From positions 34,253,501 to 34,317,500 of the forward strand of contig CM076144.1 of NCBI GenBank assembly GCA_038025085.1: DNA of 64,000 nucleotides, in the 5' to 3' direction. Positions 1-12,100 of the stretch are shown piece after piece. Source of the DNA: Tetragonia tetragonoides. Taxonomy: Eukaryota; Streptophyta; Magnoliopsida; Caryophyllales; Aizoaceae. Below the pieces are notes generated by a model, which saw nothing but the letters and a program-made list of their open reading frames with translations, made no database searches and was not told where the DNA came from. The position numbers were made by a program, and so were the translations under genes. Position 1 is the stretch's first letter, and every line of letters starts with the position of its first letter.

Positions 1-1449
1 CTCTATGAATAAAATAATTCCAAGATCCTCATTTTACCCTAATGTGACCAAGCTTTGGCTTGTCAACCACACTAGTTAAAATAGGTTAGCAATCCTTGCT
101 AATTATGTCCAACATAACTCTCTGTTGATAGGCATATCTAATATGGCTATCCCTTTGCCCCGATATGTAAGGACTCCTTACTCATATCTTTGAGGTAACC
201 AAAATAGTCTTGTAAATCTCTTCTTAGACTTACCCGTATTAACTCAAGATTAAAATAATGTCACGCTTTGGTGATGCCCATTATGAATGATCGAAAGTGT
301 AATGGGTGAAACTTATTTGGGAGAGCATAAACTCAATATTTCCTTGGGACGAGATTTAATGAATTGTTTTAATATATGTGAACTAATAGTTATATTAAAA
401 CAATATAATAAATCAGGCATGCGATAATTAAAGCAATAAATCTAATTTAAGCAATAATTAAAGCAATAAATAAATGATCTTAGTATGGTCCCTAAAAGGA
501 AAAATATAAAGATCTAATCTTCCAAATATCTCCCACTTGAATCGTGATCTCCTCCAAGGCTCCGCTCTTCAAGCTTTACATTTTGTAACTGTATTTGGTA
601 ATTGTAAACTTAAAGCTAATGCAATAAAATAAATTACATAAATACAATGGTTTTACATACCGTATTTAGGTTACAAAAACAAATGTTGCACAGACTGCAT
701 TTTGGGCCATACTAGATCATACATTCATTCACCCATAAAGTCGGTGACCCATAGAATATAAAAAAATATGTCCAAAAACCATATAATAAATAAGTAGATC
801 AATCATCTAATAATTAAAATAAATAAAATTATATGCTAATAAGCATGTCCACGTTTCCAAAACACTGAACATGATCATATGCAGACATGGAATATACTAA
901 TCCAATCAATACATGCAATAAGATTTCATCCAATCAAGATCAAATAAGGACAAGATAAGGTTAATGATCCAATCACTAAAACTATATCTAAAGATCCCTG
1001 TAACCAATACGCAGCAGAAGTGATGACAAATAAAACCACCCAACAAGAGGATATCACAAGATTGATCAAATCTTGGTTTCTAAAACTAGTCTACCATAAA
1101 ACCTACATCAGACCAAGATATAACACCTTATAAGGGTAGCGATAACAAAAATCCACCGTGGCCGCATAAAGAAATAAAATACAATTAACCAATTGAGATT
1201 TGAACTCACGGCACACCGCAAAATATGAGCAAAACATTATGCTATATACTTTTGATCCAATCATGTATAGCGCATATTAAGAGGTCAACAGATCGAAAAA
1301 CAATGGAATAACGTAACAAACAAATTGTCACATGAAACATTGTTTTAGCGATCAAAATAACGAATATAAGTTTGTTCTAAACGACAATATTCATGCATCA
1401 AAATTAATTTATTGATCTAATTAATCCATTAATAAGGTTCTGATACCAC
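1..1449 (-). mobile_element. Copia LTR retrotransposon, leader region (5' part of element)
   Basis: This is the untranslated leader of a minus-strand Copia element that continues past the left edge of the window. Positions 1 to about 838 match 48718-49556 nearly base for base; there the same sequence lies just upstream of the gag start of a second copy. The leader ends at 1436-1448 in a primer binding site. Read on the minus strand it is TGGTATCAGAACC, complementary to the 3' end of initiator methionine tRNA, the usual Copia primer. The LTR begins one base further on, at 1450, but is split by a hAT insertion. No coding potential was seen here; gag and pol would lie to the left of the window. 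Confidence 0.82.
1436..1448 (-). other. Primer binding site (tRNA-iMet) of the left Copia element
   Basis: On the minus strand this reads TGGTATCAGAACC, the plant initiator-Met tRNA complement used by most Copia elements. It abuts the LTR end at 1450. The same motif precedes the LTR at 8632 in the gag-only element. Confidence 0.8.
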
Positions 1450-1455
1450 TGTAGG
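1448..1455. repeat. 8-bp target site duplication of the hAT element (left copy)
   Basis: ACTGTAGG here is repeated exactly at 5162-5169. An 8-bp duplication is diagnostic of hAT insertion. The word spans the last bases of the Copia primer binding site region and the first six bases of its LTR (TGTAGG), so the insertion point is fixed to the base. Confidence 0.9.
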
Positions 1456-4400
1456 CAGGGCCATTTTCGACATTTTAGGGGCCCTGTGCAAAAGTGTGAC
1501 TCGAGGCCCCTAAAAAGAAAAAAAATAATTGCGGTGATGAACTTTAATTAACATTCATTTGCCTAAATGAAGTACAAAAAGTTTCAGTCAAAAACCATTA
1601 ATATAGTTCAAAAAGAATGTGATATTCATCCACAAAGACCTGTAAATGTAGCTGAGAATACTTTGCATAAATCTAATAACATGGTCGGTACTATTGCACC
1701 ACAAAATTAAATTAAAAAACAGCTAGCTTCATTTGAATAGCGACATCCTTCAAGCATTCCTTGAAGCAAAATCGTTGACTTAATCTTCACAATCAACACT
1801 TTTCAAAATATCATTCTCAATTGCTATCGTTGCTAGTCCATTAAGTCTATATTGTGTCATTGTAGAGTGCAAATAAGACTTCAACAACTTCAACTTGGAA
1901 AAACTTCTTTCTGCGGATGCAACAGTCACGGAAACCGTCAACAATATTCTATAGGCAACAATTGCATTAGGAAAAAAATCTAAACGTTTCAAGAGTTTTA
2001 AAATATCAAATGCTCTCATCTTTTCCTCAGGCAAGCATTCCCGAAGCAACTTTAGCTCCACATACAATTCGTTTGCATCGATATCAGAATGTTCATAATT
2101 TTTAAGTGCAGATTCTAAACAACTACAATAAGATTTTAGACTCATATCATCCAATGATTGCAACTTGTCAGAAGTAAATAAGAAACCAAAAACATCTTCA
2201 TATTGTTGATATTGCTCAAACCTCCTATTAAGTGAAACAATTGCTTGATCAACAATGCATACAAAATAATTAATCCTAAACAATTCCTTTGCAGATTTTT
2301 CAGCTAATGAGTCATCACTTGAATTCTCATCAAAATGTTTTTTCCTTCAAATTTGACGCCTTTGAGGAAATACTGGATTGATATCCAACTAAGGGGCAAG
2401 CTGTTCAGCAGCACTAATAGCATTATCAAAACCAGTTTGTCTATATTCTTCAAAATACAAAATCAACCCTCTTACTTTTTCAAGAGCAACATCAATGAGC
2501 ATATCTTTGGATTGTAAATGCTTGCTTACTAAATTCACTGCATATAATATCTCAAACCAAATTATTAATGACGCCAAAAACTCAAAGTCACCTAGCTCAT
2601 TTTTTGCTAAAGATTGAGCTTCACTTCTGATTTTAGAATCATTATCAGTTTCTGCTATTTGAAGTAAAGCTTCTCTTATTTCTAAAATCTGAAATTTTAT
2701 AGCTTTCACACTCTGAACACGACTTTCCCAACGAGTGGATGACAATGGCTTAAGAGTCAGCCCCGTTACATTATCTTTCAAAACTTGCCATCTCTTAGTA
2801 GAATTTGCAAATATAGTGTAGATGCGTTGTATGACTCCAAAAAAGTCCCTAGCCTTACCGGAAACATTAGCTATATCACATAACATCAAGTTAAGACTAT
2901 GAGCACCACAAGGAGTATAAAAAGCTCTAGGATTTATATCTAAGAGTTTTTTTTGGTCTCCTTGATGTTTTTCTTTCATATTTGACCCATTGTCATAGCT
3001 TTGTCCTCGCACATTATCTATATCTAGATCAAGCAACTTCAGTTCATTTTGTAAAACATCAAAAAGTCCCTGCCCAGTTGTATCATTCACATTCAAAAAT
3101 CCTAAAAAAGATTCCTCAATCGTAACACAAGTTGAAGAAACATCCACATATCTTAATATCAAAGACATTTGTTCTTGGTGACTAGCATCGGGAGTACAAT
3201 CAAGTATCACCGAGAAATACTTCTCATGCTTTATTTTTTTGATGATTTCAGATTTAATTGTAGAAGCAAGCAAAAGTATTTAACTCATTTTGAATGTTAT
3301 GACCAAGATAATGAACATGAATATCATCATTTCTAATGCGTTGAACATGCTCTCGAATAACTAGGTCAAACTCTGCTGACATTTCAATTAAGCCCAAAAA
3401 ATTCCCATTGTTGTCTTGAGACAACTTTTCATTAGTACCACGGAAAGCAAGATTACGTTTCGCCAAATATTTAACAAATGAAATAATTCTTACCAACACA
3501 TTTTTCCAATGCTCTTTTTCTTTCCGAAGTTGCATTTGAGCTACTTTATCAATAGTTTGATTCTTTTGAAGCCTTAAACGCAAATCATACCAAGTGATCA
3601 TATTCTTAACATGCTCTATGCTGGATTCATGCTCTCTTAGCCTATTGCTAATATGTGACCAGTCCCCAAATCCTTCATTAATTAATTGACCTTTTGCAAG
3701 GTCTTTTTTGAAAATTTTACAGCAAAAGCAAAACACTTTATCAAGCTCCTTTGAATAGACAAGCCAATCTCTATCCGACTTCTCTCCATTTGATAAAATC
3801 CTAGTATAGAATGTGGAAGAAAATCGTCTAAAATATTTATCCCTAGGACCTTTCTCAATAGACATATCTCTTTTAGGGCCCCCATTTGCCACTAAAAGAT
3901 CGATCATTTTCGAATCAAGGGCATCCCAAAGCCTTGGATCAAATATATCCACCATAGGTTCAACATTATCATTAACCTCAGCATCTTTATTTTCATTATA
4001 TATATCATTAATATTATCATTCTCAATATCAATCTCAATCTCAATCTCAATCTCAATAGGCACATCACCATTATTAGGAGCATTTTCCTCATTTATAGGC
4101 ACATTAATATCATCAGCAACACCAACATCATTCTCATTTATATGCAAATTCACACCAACATCAACATTGTTCACATCTACAGGCACATCACCATTTTGGT
4201 TTTCATTTGGAACTTCTGACTCTTTGATAAAGAACTTATCAATAGCTCCTATTTGAGTCCTAGTTAACTCTTTAATTTTTTTCTTTTTCTTACGCTTTTC
4301 ACATCCAGAATCATACTTTCTAAACTTAGAAGACATAACCACAAAAATTAGAGCAATATAGAGAGAAATCAAGGAGCGAAAGAACCTTGGCGTTGACGGC

Positions 4401-5161
4401 TGATGTTTACGAATTAAACACCATCTGATCCATTTTTTTTCCTTTCAGTCAAAAACCTTCAATAAAAGGTATCATCTCATCAGAAAAAGAAATAAAGAGA
4501 AGTACAATATTGAACAAATTCTTGAAAGTTATCAAAAATAAAAAAAAATTTTGAACAAATTCTTGGATGAAAGATGAAACAATAATTTGACTAAACTCTA
4601 AGATAATTTGACAAGCCACGAAAAAAAAAGAAAAACTGACCAAAATAATTTACGAAATTGGCAAATAAAATATATGAAAAATTAAGGAATTAGGAATTTT
4701 ACCTTTCTAGGTGGCAAATTGGTGGATCTCGTGGTGGTGAAAGTTGCAATTTGTAGTTCAAACCCAATTTCAGAGGAAGAAGATGAGATGAGAATAGATG
4801 AAGAAAAGAGAAGAGTAATTGGATATGATTTAATAACCCACAAAATATATACGGGAGAGAGAATAAGAGAAGAAGGAGATCAATTATTGCTATTGAATGA
4901 GATATTGAATTGATTTGCCATTGTAAATTTTGGAATTGACAGAGGTTTGAGGTGTGGAAAATTGAAGAAGAAGGTTGGGGAAGAAGGTGAGGCGTCAATT
5001 TAGCTAGTTTCCTTTTTCCATCTGCCTTTTTGCTTTCTCCCGTATCTTCTGTAGTACTTAGTAGAAATTTTTTTTTTTTTTTGTTTAAACCGTGGGTGGG
5101 CTTTTCTTTTTTTGGGGCCCTGTTCAGTCGCCCCACATGCACCTATTGATAGCCGGGCCTG
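1456..5161 (-). mobile_element. hAT-superfamily DNA transposon (degenerate, full length)
   Basis: A 3,706-bp element bounded by short imperfect terminal inverted repeats, CAGGGCC at the left end and GGGCCTG at the right, and by 8-bp target duplications ACTGTAGG. Near both ends lie subterminal runs of the type GGGGCCCTG (about 1478-1486 and 5114-5122). It carries one minus-strand transposase gene with a TTF-type zinc finger, a DUF4371-like central region and a hAT C-terminal dimerisation domain. The transposase is broken, so the element is not autonomous. It sits inside the 5' LTR junction of a Copia element and is therefore the younger insertion. Confidence 0.9.
1780..4336 (-). pseudogene. 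hAT transposase pseudogene (TTF zinc finger / DUF4371 / hAT dimerisation)
   Basis: Coding remnants run on the minus strand from an ATG at 4336 (MSSKFRKYDSG) to a stop at 1780. The N-terminal part (4336-3254) has a lysine-rich start, an acidic Asn/Asp/Ile-Glu repeat tract, and a TTF-type zinc finger around the FCFCCKIFKK residues. The middle part (3273-2389) has the signature [10 protein letters not shown] and the [12 protein letters not shown] motif typical of plant ZMYM1-like/DUF4371 hAT transposases. The last part (2283-1780) ends in the dimerisation motif ASAERSFSKLKLLKS. Three lesions are visible: a frameshift near 3260-3275, an in-frame TAG at 2389-2391 and an in-frame TGA at 2347-2349. 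The frame is otherwise open, which suggests moderately recent loss of function. Confidence 0.88.
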
Positions 5162-5169
5162 ACTGTAGG
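5162..5169. repeat. 8-bp target site duplication of the hAT element (right copy)
   Basis: ACTGTAGG, identical to 1448-1455. It restores the Copia LTR sequence TGTAGGATCTAG immediately to the right. Confidence 0.9.
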
Positions 5170-5779
5170 ATCTAGTTGTAATGATCTAATCATAAAAGCG
5201 GAAGACAACTAGAAAACAGGAATCTTAACGGGTCATTAAATACACATAAATATACCTCTTGATGCGTGAATATCGATAGGTGCGAATTAGGATTCCAAGT
5301 GTAATCCCTCTACCGTAATCCATGTAGCAATCGACTTGATCAATCCAAACACGTCCGTTAGCTAGAACGAGCACAAGGAACCGCTCCTTGGCTATGGAGG
5401 TGCTTGGTTGTTTAGAGAGAAAATATGATAGAAGGAGGCTGTCAGTTGAAAACTGTAATCTAGTTACATCCTCCTTCTCTTCTATTTAAACTGTAGAGTT
5501 CACATGTAGTGGGCTAACCCTAGGTAGGCCCACTTACCGTTCTCTCTTACTAATTAACTAATGCGACTCCTAGGTCCATTAATTAATTATTGATCCATCG
5601 ATTACTTTAGCGTGTGACCCGTTAGGCCCATCACATTTAGTAGTCGGTCGACTCAAATCGGTCCAATTATCGTAAGCAGTCTCTAGCTAAACGTTACGAT
5701 CTACTAAATCGATGAGTTAACTATCTCTGTTATTTAATTCCGAATTTTGCACCTTGACTGACAGGACATAAATCCTTCC
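5164..5779 (-). mobile_element. 5' LTR of the left Copia element
   Basis: About 616 bp, closely similar to the LTR at 44041-44672 (same TGTAGGATCTAGTTG beginning, same tail ending ACAGGACATAAATCC). Because the element is on the minus strand and its primer binding site lies to the left, this is the 5' LTR. Its outer end is expected at about 5779, where the canonical CA seems to have changed to CC. The partner 3' LTR is outside the window. Confidence 0.82.
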
Positions 5780-6126
5780 TAATGTACCCAAAGCCTCAAT
5801 CTTAACCACTAATTCCAAGGGTGATTGGCTATATGAGCCTAATAATAAGAACACACCATTAAATTAAAGACATGCCTGCTTATGGTAAAGACATGAGTAG
5901 GAAGGAAAACACAGGAATGCAACCCACAGTTGGACAAGAGTTAATACTACTTTAATTGAAGTCTGCCTATAATGTACTCCAACAACTCCAGCACTCGAAG
6001 AATCACGAGAAAAACGAAAGTTGACCAGAAATAGTACTTCTCTGCTACTCCTATATAGACTATAGAGTATTACTAACCAGGAGAGAAAAAGAGCGAGACT
6101 GAAATAACAGAGGAGACAGAAAGGCC
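5780..6126 (+). other. Intergenic / promoter and 5' UTR of the first dioxygenase gene
   Basis: This stretch lies between the Copia LTR and the ATG at 6127. It ends in a purine-rich leader (GAGAGAAAAAGAGCGAGACTG...) like that of the tandem paralog at about 21415-21452, so the proximal 5' UTR was duplicated with the gene. A TATATAGAC sequence near 6051 is a possible TATA element. I see no other feature. Confidence 0.45.
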
Positions 6127-9100
6127 ATGGCCATGGAACACAAGTCAGACGGCGACGTTCTAAACCTTCCCATCATCGATTTAACGGCGCCTGACCGCGT
6201 TTCCACCGCTGCTTCAATCCGTCAGGTGGTCTCATTTTTTTTTTTCCCTTTTTATGAATTTTAGTGTTATGTAATTGTACTATACTACTATGTTGTGTTT
6301 GTAGTCTGCTACATTATTACATTATGTAGTATGTGTGATTATTCCCCTGTGTGGGTTTCTCTATATTTTCTAGCTTGCTTGCACTCATTGTCTCTTGTAC
6401 TTTGGGACCATGTTATTTTCACTACATCTTTGTTGGGGAAAACTACGGTATTTACCCACACTCAGAATAACAGATAATCCGAAAAATAAAGTGCAAAAAA
6501 CCCGAAAACAACACAAACAATTTTACGTGGAAAACCCCTCTCAATTAGGGGAAAAACCACGGTGCGAATCTCCACGCACTAAAATATGATTCACTATAAT
6601 AATCAAGAGTACAAAGGCAACACTCGCAAGATCAAGCAACAAGTAAACAAACTATCTTTGGTATTAGTACAAATTGACAAACTCTAACTCAATTTGGTAC
6701 TCCCACAAAACCAAAGATACACCCACAAATACCTGTCGATGACCGATCCGAATACTCCGATTACCTTCACCCGAACAAACCGAATCAACCGTGAACTGGA
6801 ACAAACCTCTTTGGAGAAATACTCAATTTCTCTCACTCTTTGTTTGTCTCTCACTCACTTGGTCTCTTCCTTTACTTTTGTTTGTTTCGACCTTCCTTTT
6901 ACTGCCAAACTCAATCACTCGGCTGTTGCAAAAACAAAGGGCTTGTCCCTTTTATATTCAATCATCAACCACTAAAGAAGACCAAAAGGCTAAGACCTTT
7001 TGTTTCCCAATCATCAACTAAAGAAAACCAAAAGGCTTAAGCCTTTTTGTTTTCCCAACTTTTTAACTTCCTTTTTTTTTTTTTTCTTTTTCTGTTTTTG
7101 TTTTTCTTTTCTTTTTCTTTTTGTTCTATTTTATTTTCTTTACAAAACTAAAATAAAATAAAACACAACTAAATATTATTTGGTATTTGGGGCGTTACCT
7201 CAACAAATCCTCCCTCGACCCAAATCACCAAATACTTCCACCTTGTCCGAAAAACGGACCTTCTTCTTCACGGTCTTGCTCCTCCCTACGCAATGACCCT
7301 CAACATAGCACAAGTTGTTCTCCGCCTTCCTCCCTTGCACAATCAAAGTAGCACCACAATACACTTTGCACCATCTTCCCGTACCAATATATCTACACCC
7401 TTGCGATGTCAACTCACCCAACGAAATCACGTTAACACGAGCATCGGGTACATACCTCACATTGTGGAAGGTTCTAGTCACACCACCATGGAGCTCAATT
7501 CGGATGCTACCCATCCCTTTCACCTTCAACTTACCACTCCCCATGTTGATGTCACCATACTCACCATCTTGGCACAAAGTATCAAACATACTTTGGTCTC
7601 TACAAATGTGAACCGAAGCGCCGGAGTCCAACACCCAACTCTCTTTGCTTTCCTTCCCCTCATTGTTACTAGCCAAGAACAACTCCTTATTACCATCACA
7701 AGACATAATTACATTAGAGGAACCGCTATCATCATCAATTTTGGCCTTACCCATCTTCTCTTGCAGCTGCTTGAAACTCTTCAAATCATCTCTCATCTTT
7801 AGGCAACGACTCTGAATATGACCCTTCTCACCACAATAGTAACACTCCATGTTACTAAAGTCTCTCGCGCGCGACTTCGACCTACTTCTCGGGCCACCAC
7901 CTCTTCTCTCATGATTCCTCCCTCTCTCGGACACCTCCGCAGCTAGTACTCTATCTCCTCCATCACTAGGAGATACACCATCAACCTGCAACATCATCCG
8001 ATCATTCTCTCTCAACACTGTCATTGCTTCATCTAGTGTAATCTCTGTCCTCCCTACAAGTAATGTCTGCACAATTGGCCTGTAGGACTTAGGTAGTGAA
8101 GCTAACAATAACAATGCCTCCTCTTGATCGGAGATCTTCTCATCTGCATTTCTCAACTGACATACTAGCTGGTTAAAACTGTTAATGTGGTCCTGCAACG
8201 CTGTACCTTGCTCCATCTTTAGCTGGTACAACTCATATCTCAAACAAAGCTTGTTAGTCAGTGACTTTGATGCATATACACTCTGGAGCTTATCCAACAA
8301 CTTCTTTGGATCTGTCTCAGTCAAGTAATTATACTTGATCTCCGGAGCCATAGCTAATCTAATAGTACTGACAGCTTTCTTCTTCTTCGATGTCCATTGG
8401 GCATCGGTCACCCCACTAGGCTTTGTCTCATCTAAAGCCTCATCTAAATTTTGTTGAACCAACAAATCCTCAACCGTACTCTTCCACACAGTAAAATTAA
8501 TTTTACCATCAAACAAAGGGATTTCAAATTTGGGCACACTACCAGACATGTTAATTGCACAAAATAATTCCTCCTTCAACAAATACAGTAATTTTCCCAC
8601 CACCGATCCTACAACCTTGCTCTGATACCACTGTTGGGGAAAACTACGGTATTTACCCACACTCAGAATAACAGATAATCCGAAAAATAAAGTGCAAAAA
8701 ACCCGAAAACAACACAAACAATTTTACGTGGAAAACCCCTCTCAATTAGGGGAAAAACCACGGTGCGGATCTCCACGCACTAAAATATGATTCACTATAA
8801 TAATCAAGAGTACAAAGGCAACACTCACAAGATCAAGCAACAAGTAAACAAACTATCTTTGGTATTAGTACAAATTGACAAACTCTAACTCAATTTGGTA
8901 CTCCCACAAAACCAAAGATACACCCACAAATACCTGTCGATGACCGATCCGAATACTCCGATTACCTTCACCCGAACAAACCGAATCAACCGTGAACTGG
9001 AACAAACCTCTTTGGAGAAATACTCAATTTCTCTCACTCTTTGTTTGTCTCTCACTCACTTGGTCTCTTCCTTTACTTTTGTTTGTTTCGGCCTTACTTT

Positions 9101-12100
9101 TACTGCCAAACTCAATCACTCGGCTGTTGCAAAAACAAAGGGCTTGTCCCTTTTATATTCAATCATCAACCACTAAAGAAGACCAAAAGGCTAAGACCTT
9201 TTGTTTCCCAATCATCAACTAAAGAAAACCAAAAGGCTTAAGCCTTTTTGTTTTCCCAACTTTTTAACTTCCTTTTTTTTTTTTCTTTTTCTGTTTTTGT
9301 TTTTCTTTTCTTTTTCTTTTTGTTCTATTTTATTTTCTTTACAAAACTAAAATAAAATAAAACACAACTAAATATTATTTGGTATTTGGGGTGTTACCTC
9401 AACAATCTTTAAGTTCTATTGGAAACTACATCATTACTAGGCAACTTGTTACTTAGTTGTTGTTAGTCGTACGTAATGTTGCATACATCTTGACCTCCCC
9501 AAACCTCCAATCAGGGATAAGATAGATTCCGTGTCATGATCAACTTGAATGAGTGTTGTTCTGTTCTTTTAATTTTAAGACCTTTTTTACCCTATTTTGT
9601 AGGTTGTTTGTGTGATTAGGGGAGGAGGGGATTGATTATAAGGCTTGATTTTGTGTACTTATGTTACTCCAATTGCAATTTTGTATGGTTCATCAATGGC
9701 TTGCTTTTGTGTGCTTATGTTAATAATAGGTGATGAGGTACAGAACGAAAGGGTCATGTTTCGGTACTCATGATGTTTGTGCTATGTTTCGGTACTCACT
9801 AGTCAGTAGTATGTACTAAAGTTTTCCTTATGATTCAAGAAAGGTGTTATACAGGTCTAGAAGTATGAAACTTGAAGAATTTTCCAAAAATGAACAAGTT
9901 GAAGTGTGATTCAGGCTAAGTTCTGATATTTTGCTGCGATTGTTGGTTAGGCATGCGCTGAACTCGGTTTCTTCTATGTTGTGAATCATGGGGTGGACAA
10001 AGATATGCTCACGAGATTGTTTGATGAGAGCAGAAAGTTCTATTCACTTCCCTTTGAAGAGAAAATGAAACTGTCTAAGAAGGAACAAAGAGGTTATTCA
10101 GAATTATATTCTGAGAAGCTGGATCGTTCTAAATCTAAAGGTTGTTTATTTGTTCCTCATCCCTTTCGTTTTTGTTTTTCTATCGTCAATTTCGAAAAGA
10201 ATTGGTCTTCGACTTTCTATTAAATGTCTGCCAATAGCTATTGTTGTTATCTTTCGCTTTACACCAGGATCACTTATATATATCTGTGGGACTGTGGCTG
10301 CACTGTGTTAAGTATTGACATCGATTCATACTTGTGTAGTGTTGATTGCTTTGATTTCTTACCATTCCTATGCTCGGTTATGAGTTACGGCCTCATTGAT
10401 TCTGCTATGAAGATCACCTGACTTTAAGTCTTTGTGCAGAGTTCCGAGTTGCCAATTTTCAATTTGCTGGAATTCATCAGAAAGTGTCAAAATGTCGTAC
10501 TTTGTTTTTGCATTTGGTAACATAAGGGGAAAAAAAAAGTAGTATTATTTTTGGTGTGTATGAACTATTACACAAAAGGAGTGTGAAGAGTTTATACTTC
10601 TAAAATGACTTTGAATTATAGGTGATCCGAAGGAGTCTTTCTACATAGGCCCTCTTGATGATGGAGTGTGCAATTTAAACCAATGGCCTTCAAAAGGTAT
10701 GCTCTCAGTGTCTCTGTGTGTGTGTGTCTTTTGTCATCTTGAAAGCAAAAATAACTTCGTTTTCCTTTTGGTTGGGAAGCAAAAACAATTTTTTTAGTTA
10801 ATCTATAGACATGTTCATTAGGATCTAACTTAAACATCTACGTGTTATGGCGTCCCAGAACTTCTTCCACAGTGGAAACCAACAATGGAGACATATTATA
10901 GAAAAATCTTGTAAGTTCTACTGCCTCGCTATGCCTTTATTGTCCATATTAGTGATGAAATTTGCCCAAGAATGATCCTTTCAGCGCTTTATGGAATTGG
11001 AAACTGTTCATAGCCTCTATACAACATCTGTTTTGCCTCAGGAGTGCAGGAAAAACTTTGCTAAAACTAATTGCTCTCGCGTTAAATCTGGATGAGAAGG
11101 TTTTTGAGAACGTAGGAGCTCTGGATTCACCAATGGGGTTTCTTCGCCTCCTACGTTACCCAGGTCTGTGGCATAGTCTTACATATGATTGCAGCTAAGG
11201 ATAGCCCAATTGTTTTTCATTTTGTTCCATTGTTTCCTGTTTCGATCTTTGTTGTGGCTATATTTCCTCCTTTGCATGGGATTTGTTATATTTCTTCATT
11301 TGATATCTACTGTTCCAGGTAATTGAAATAGACTAACAAGAAGAACTCAAGTTCCAAATATAATCTTTTCTTATCTGCATTCAGGTGATATCGATTACTG
11401 CAATGAAGAAGTTTTGGGTGCCGCTGCTCACTCTGATTATGGAATGATCACTCTACTAGCAAGTGATGGTGTTGCTGGACTTCAGGCATGTCTCAAGTAG
11501 TTGCTATTTCTTGTTTGATGGTGATCAAATCACTTATTCTACCATGTTTTGTTAGGTCTGCCGGGAAAAAGATCGTCAGCCACGCGTTTGGGAGAATGTT
11601 CTTCATATTGAGGGGTGAGTCCAAGTTGTCAAGAGGATATTGTGGTTTGCATAAACAATGAAATATGTGAATGCAATCACAAGTAGGACCATAAGCTGAA
11701 AAGTAACTCTATTGTTCAGTTGGATGAGATTTGTGTTGCTTATACAGATTTTCTCAGGGTTGATTTTTTGTAAATTTGACAACTATATGCTACATGGGAC
11801 TTCATTTACTTTTTCGGGGACAACCACACCCTGCTGGCTTGTTACTTTGTTTTTGCATCTAATTAAAGCATATGGTGGCTCAGAAAATTTGAGAACTGGT
11901 AATATGTATTTGCAGGACCTTGATCGTTAACATTGGGGACATGACAGAGAGATGGACTAATTGTTTCTTTAGGTATATTTTCGGTGCTCTTCTCCAAAAA
12001 CAACTTGCTTGATAGGCCATTTTATTCTTCTCACAGTATCAATTATGAGAGCGTCAAAGTTGCTTCATTTGGTTCTCTACCATTTCTGATTCACCTGTTT

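Larger units (their letters stand above)
6431..9404 (-). mobile_element. Non-autonomous Copia-type LTR element encoding only gag and protease (TR-GAG-like), in intron 1 of the dioxygenase gene
   Basis: A 2,974-bp element: 3' LTR 6431-7205, internal region, 5' LTR 8632-9404, flanked by ATCTT duplications. Both LTRs begin TGTTG and end CAACA. The primer binding site at 8619-8630 reads TGGTATCAGAGC on the minus strand (initiator-Met tRNA). A purine tract (GGGTCGAGGGAGGATT on the minus strand) abuts the 3' LTR at 7206-7221. The two LTRs differ by about five substitutions plus a poly-T length change over ~774 bp by my reading, so the insertion is young. There is one gag-protease ORF and no integrase, reverse transcriptase or RNase H, so movement would need enzymes from another element. 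It is antisense to its host gene. Confidence 0.92.

Noticed and set aside
3813..4256. Plus-strand frame with Ser/Ile repeats opposite the hAT transposase
   Set aside because: Mirror of the acidic Ile-Glu repeat coding tract on the minus strand.
5164..5779. Solo LTR
   Set aside because: The primer binding site and leader of the same element continue to the left once the hAT insertion is removed, so this is the 5' LTR of a longer element and not a solo LTR.
6694..7040. Open frames of 66-93 codons in the LTR, repeated at 8895-9241
   Set aside because: They lie wholly within the two LTRs of the gag-only element on the strand opposite gag, share no protein motif, and exist twice only because the LTR is duplicated.
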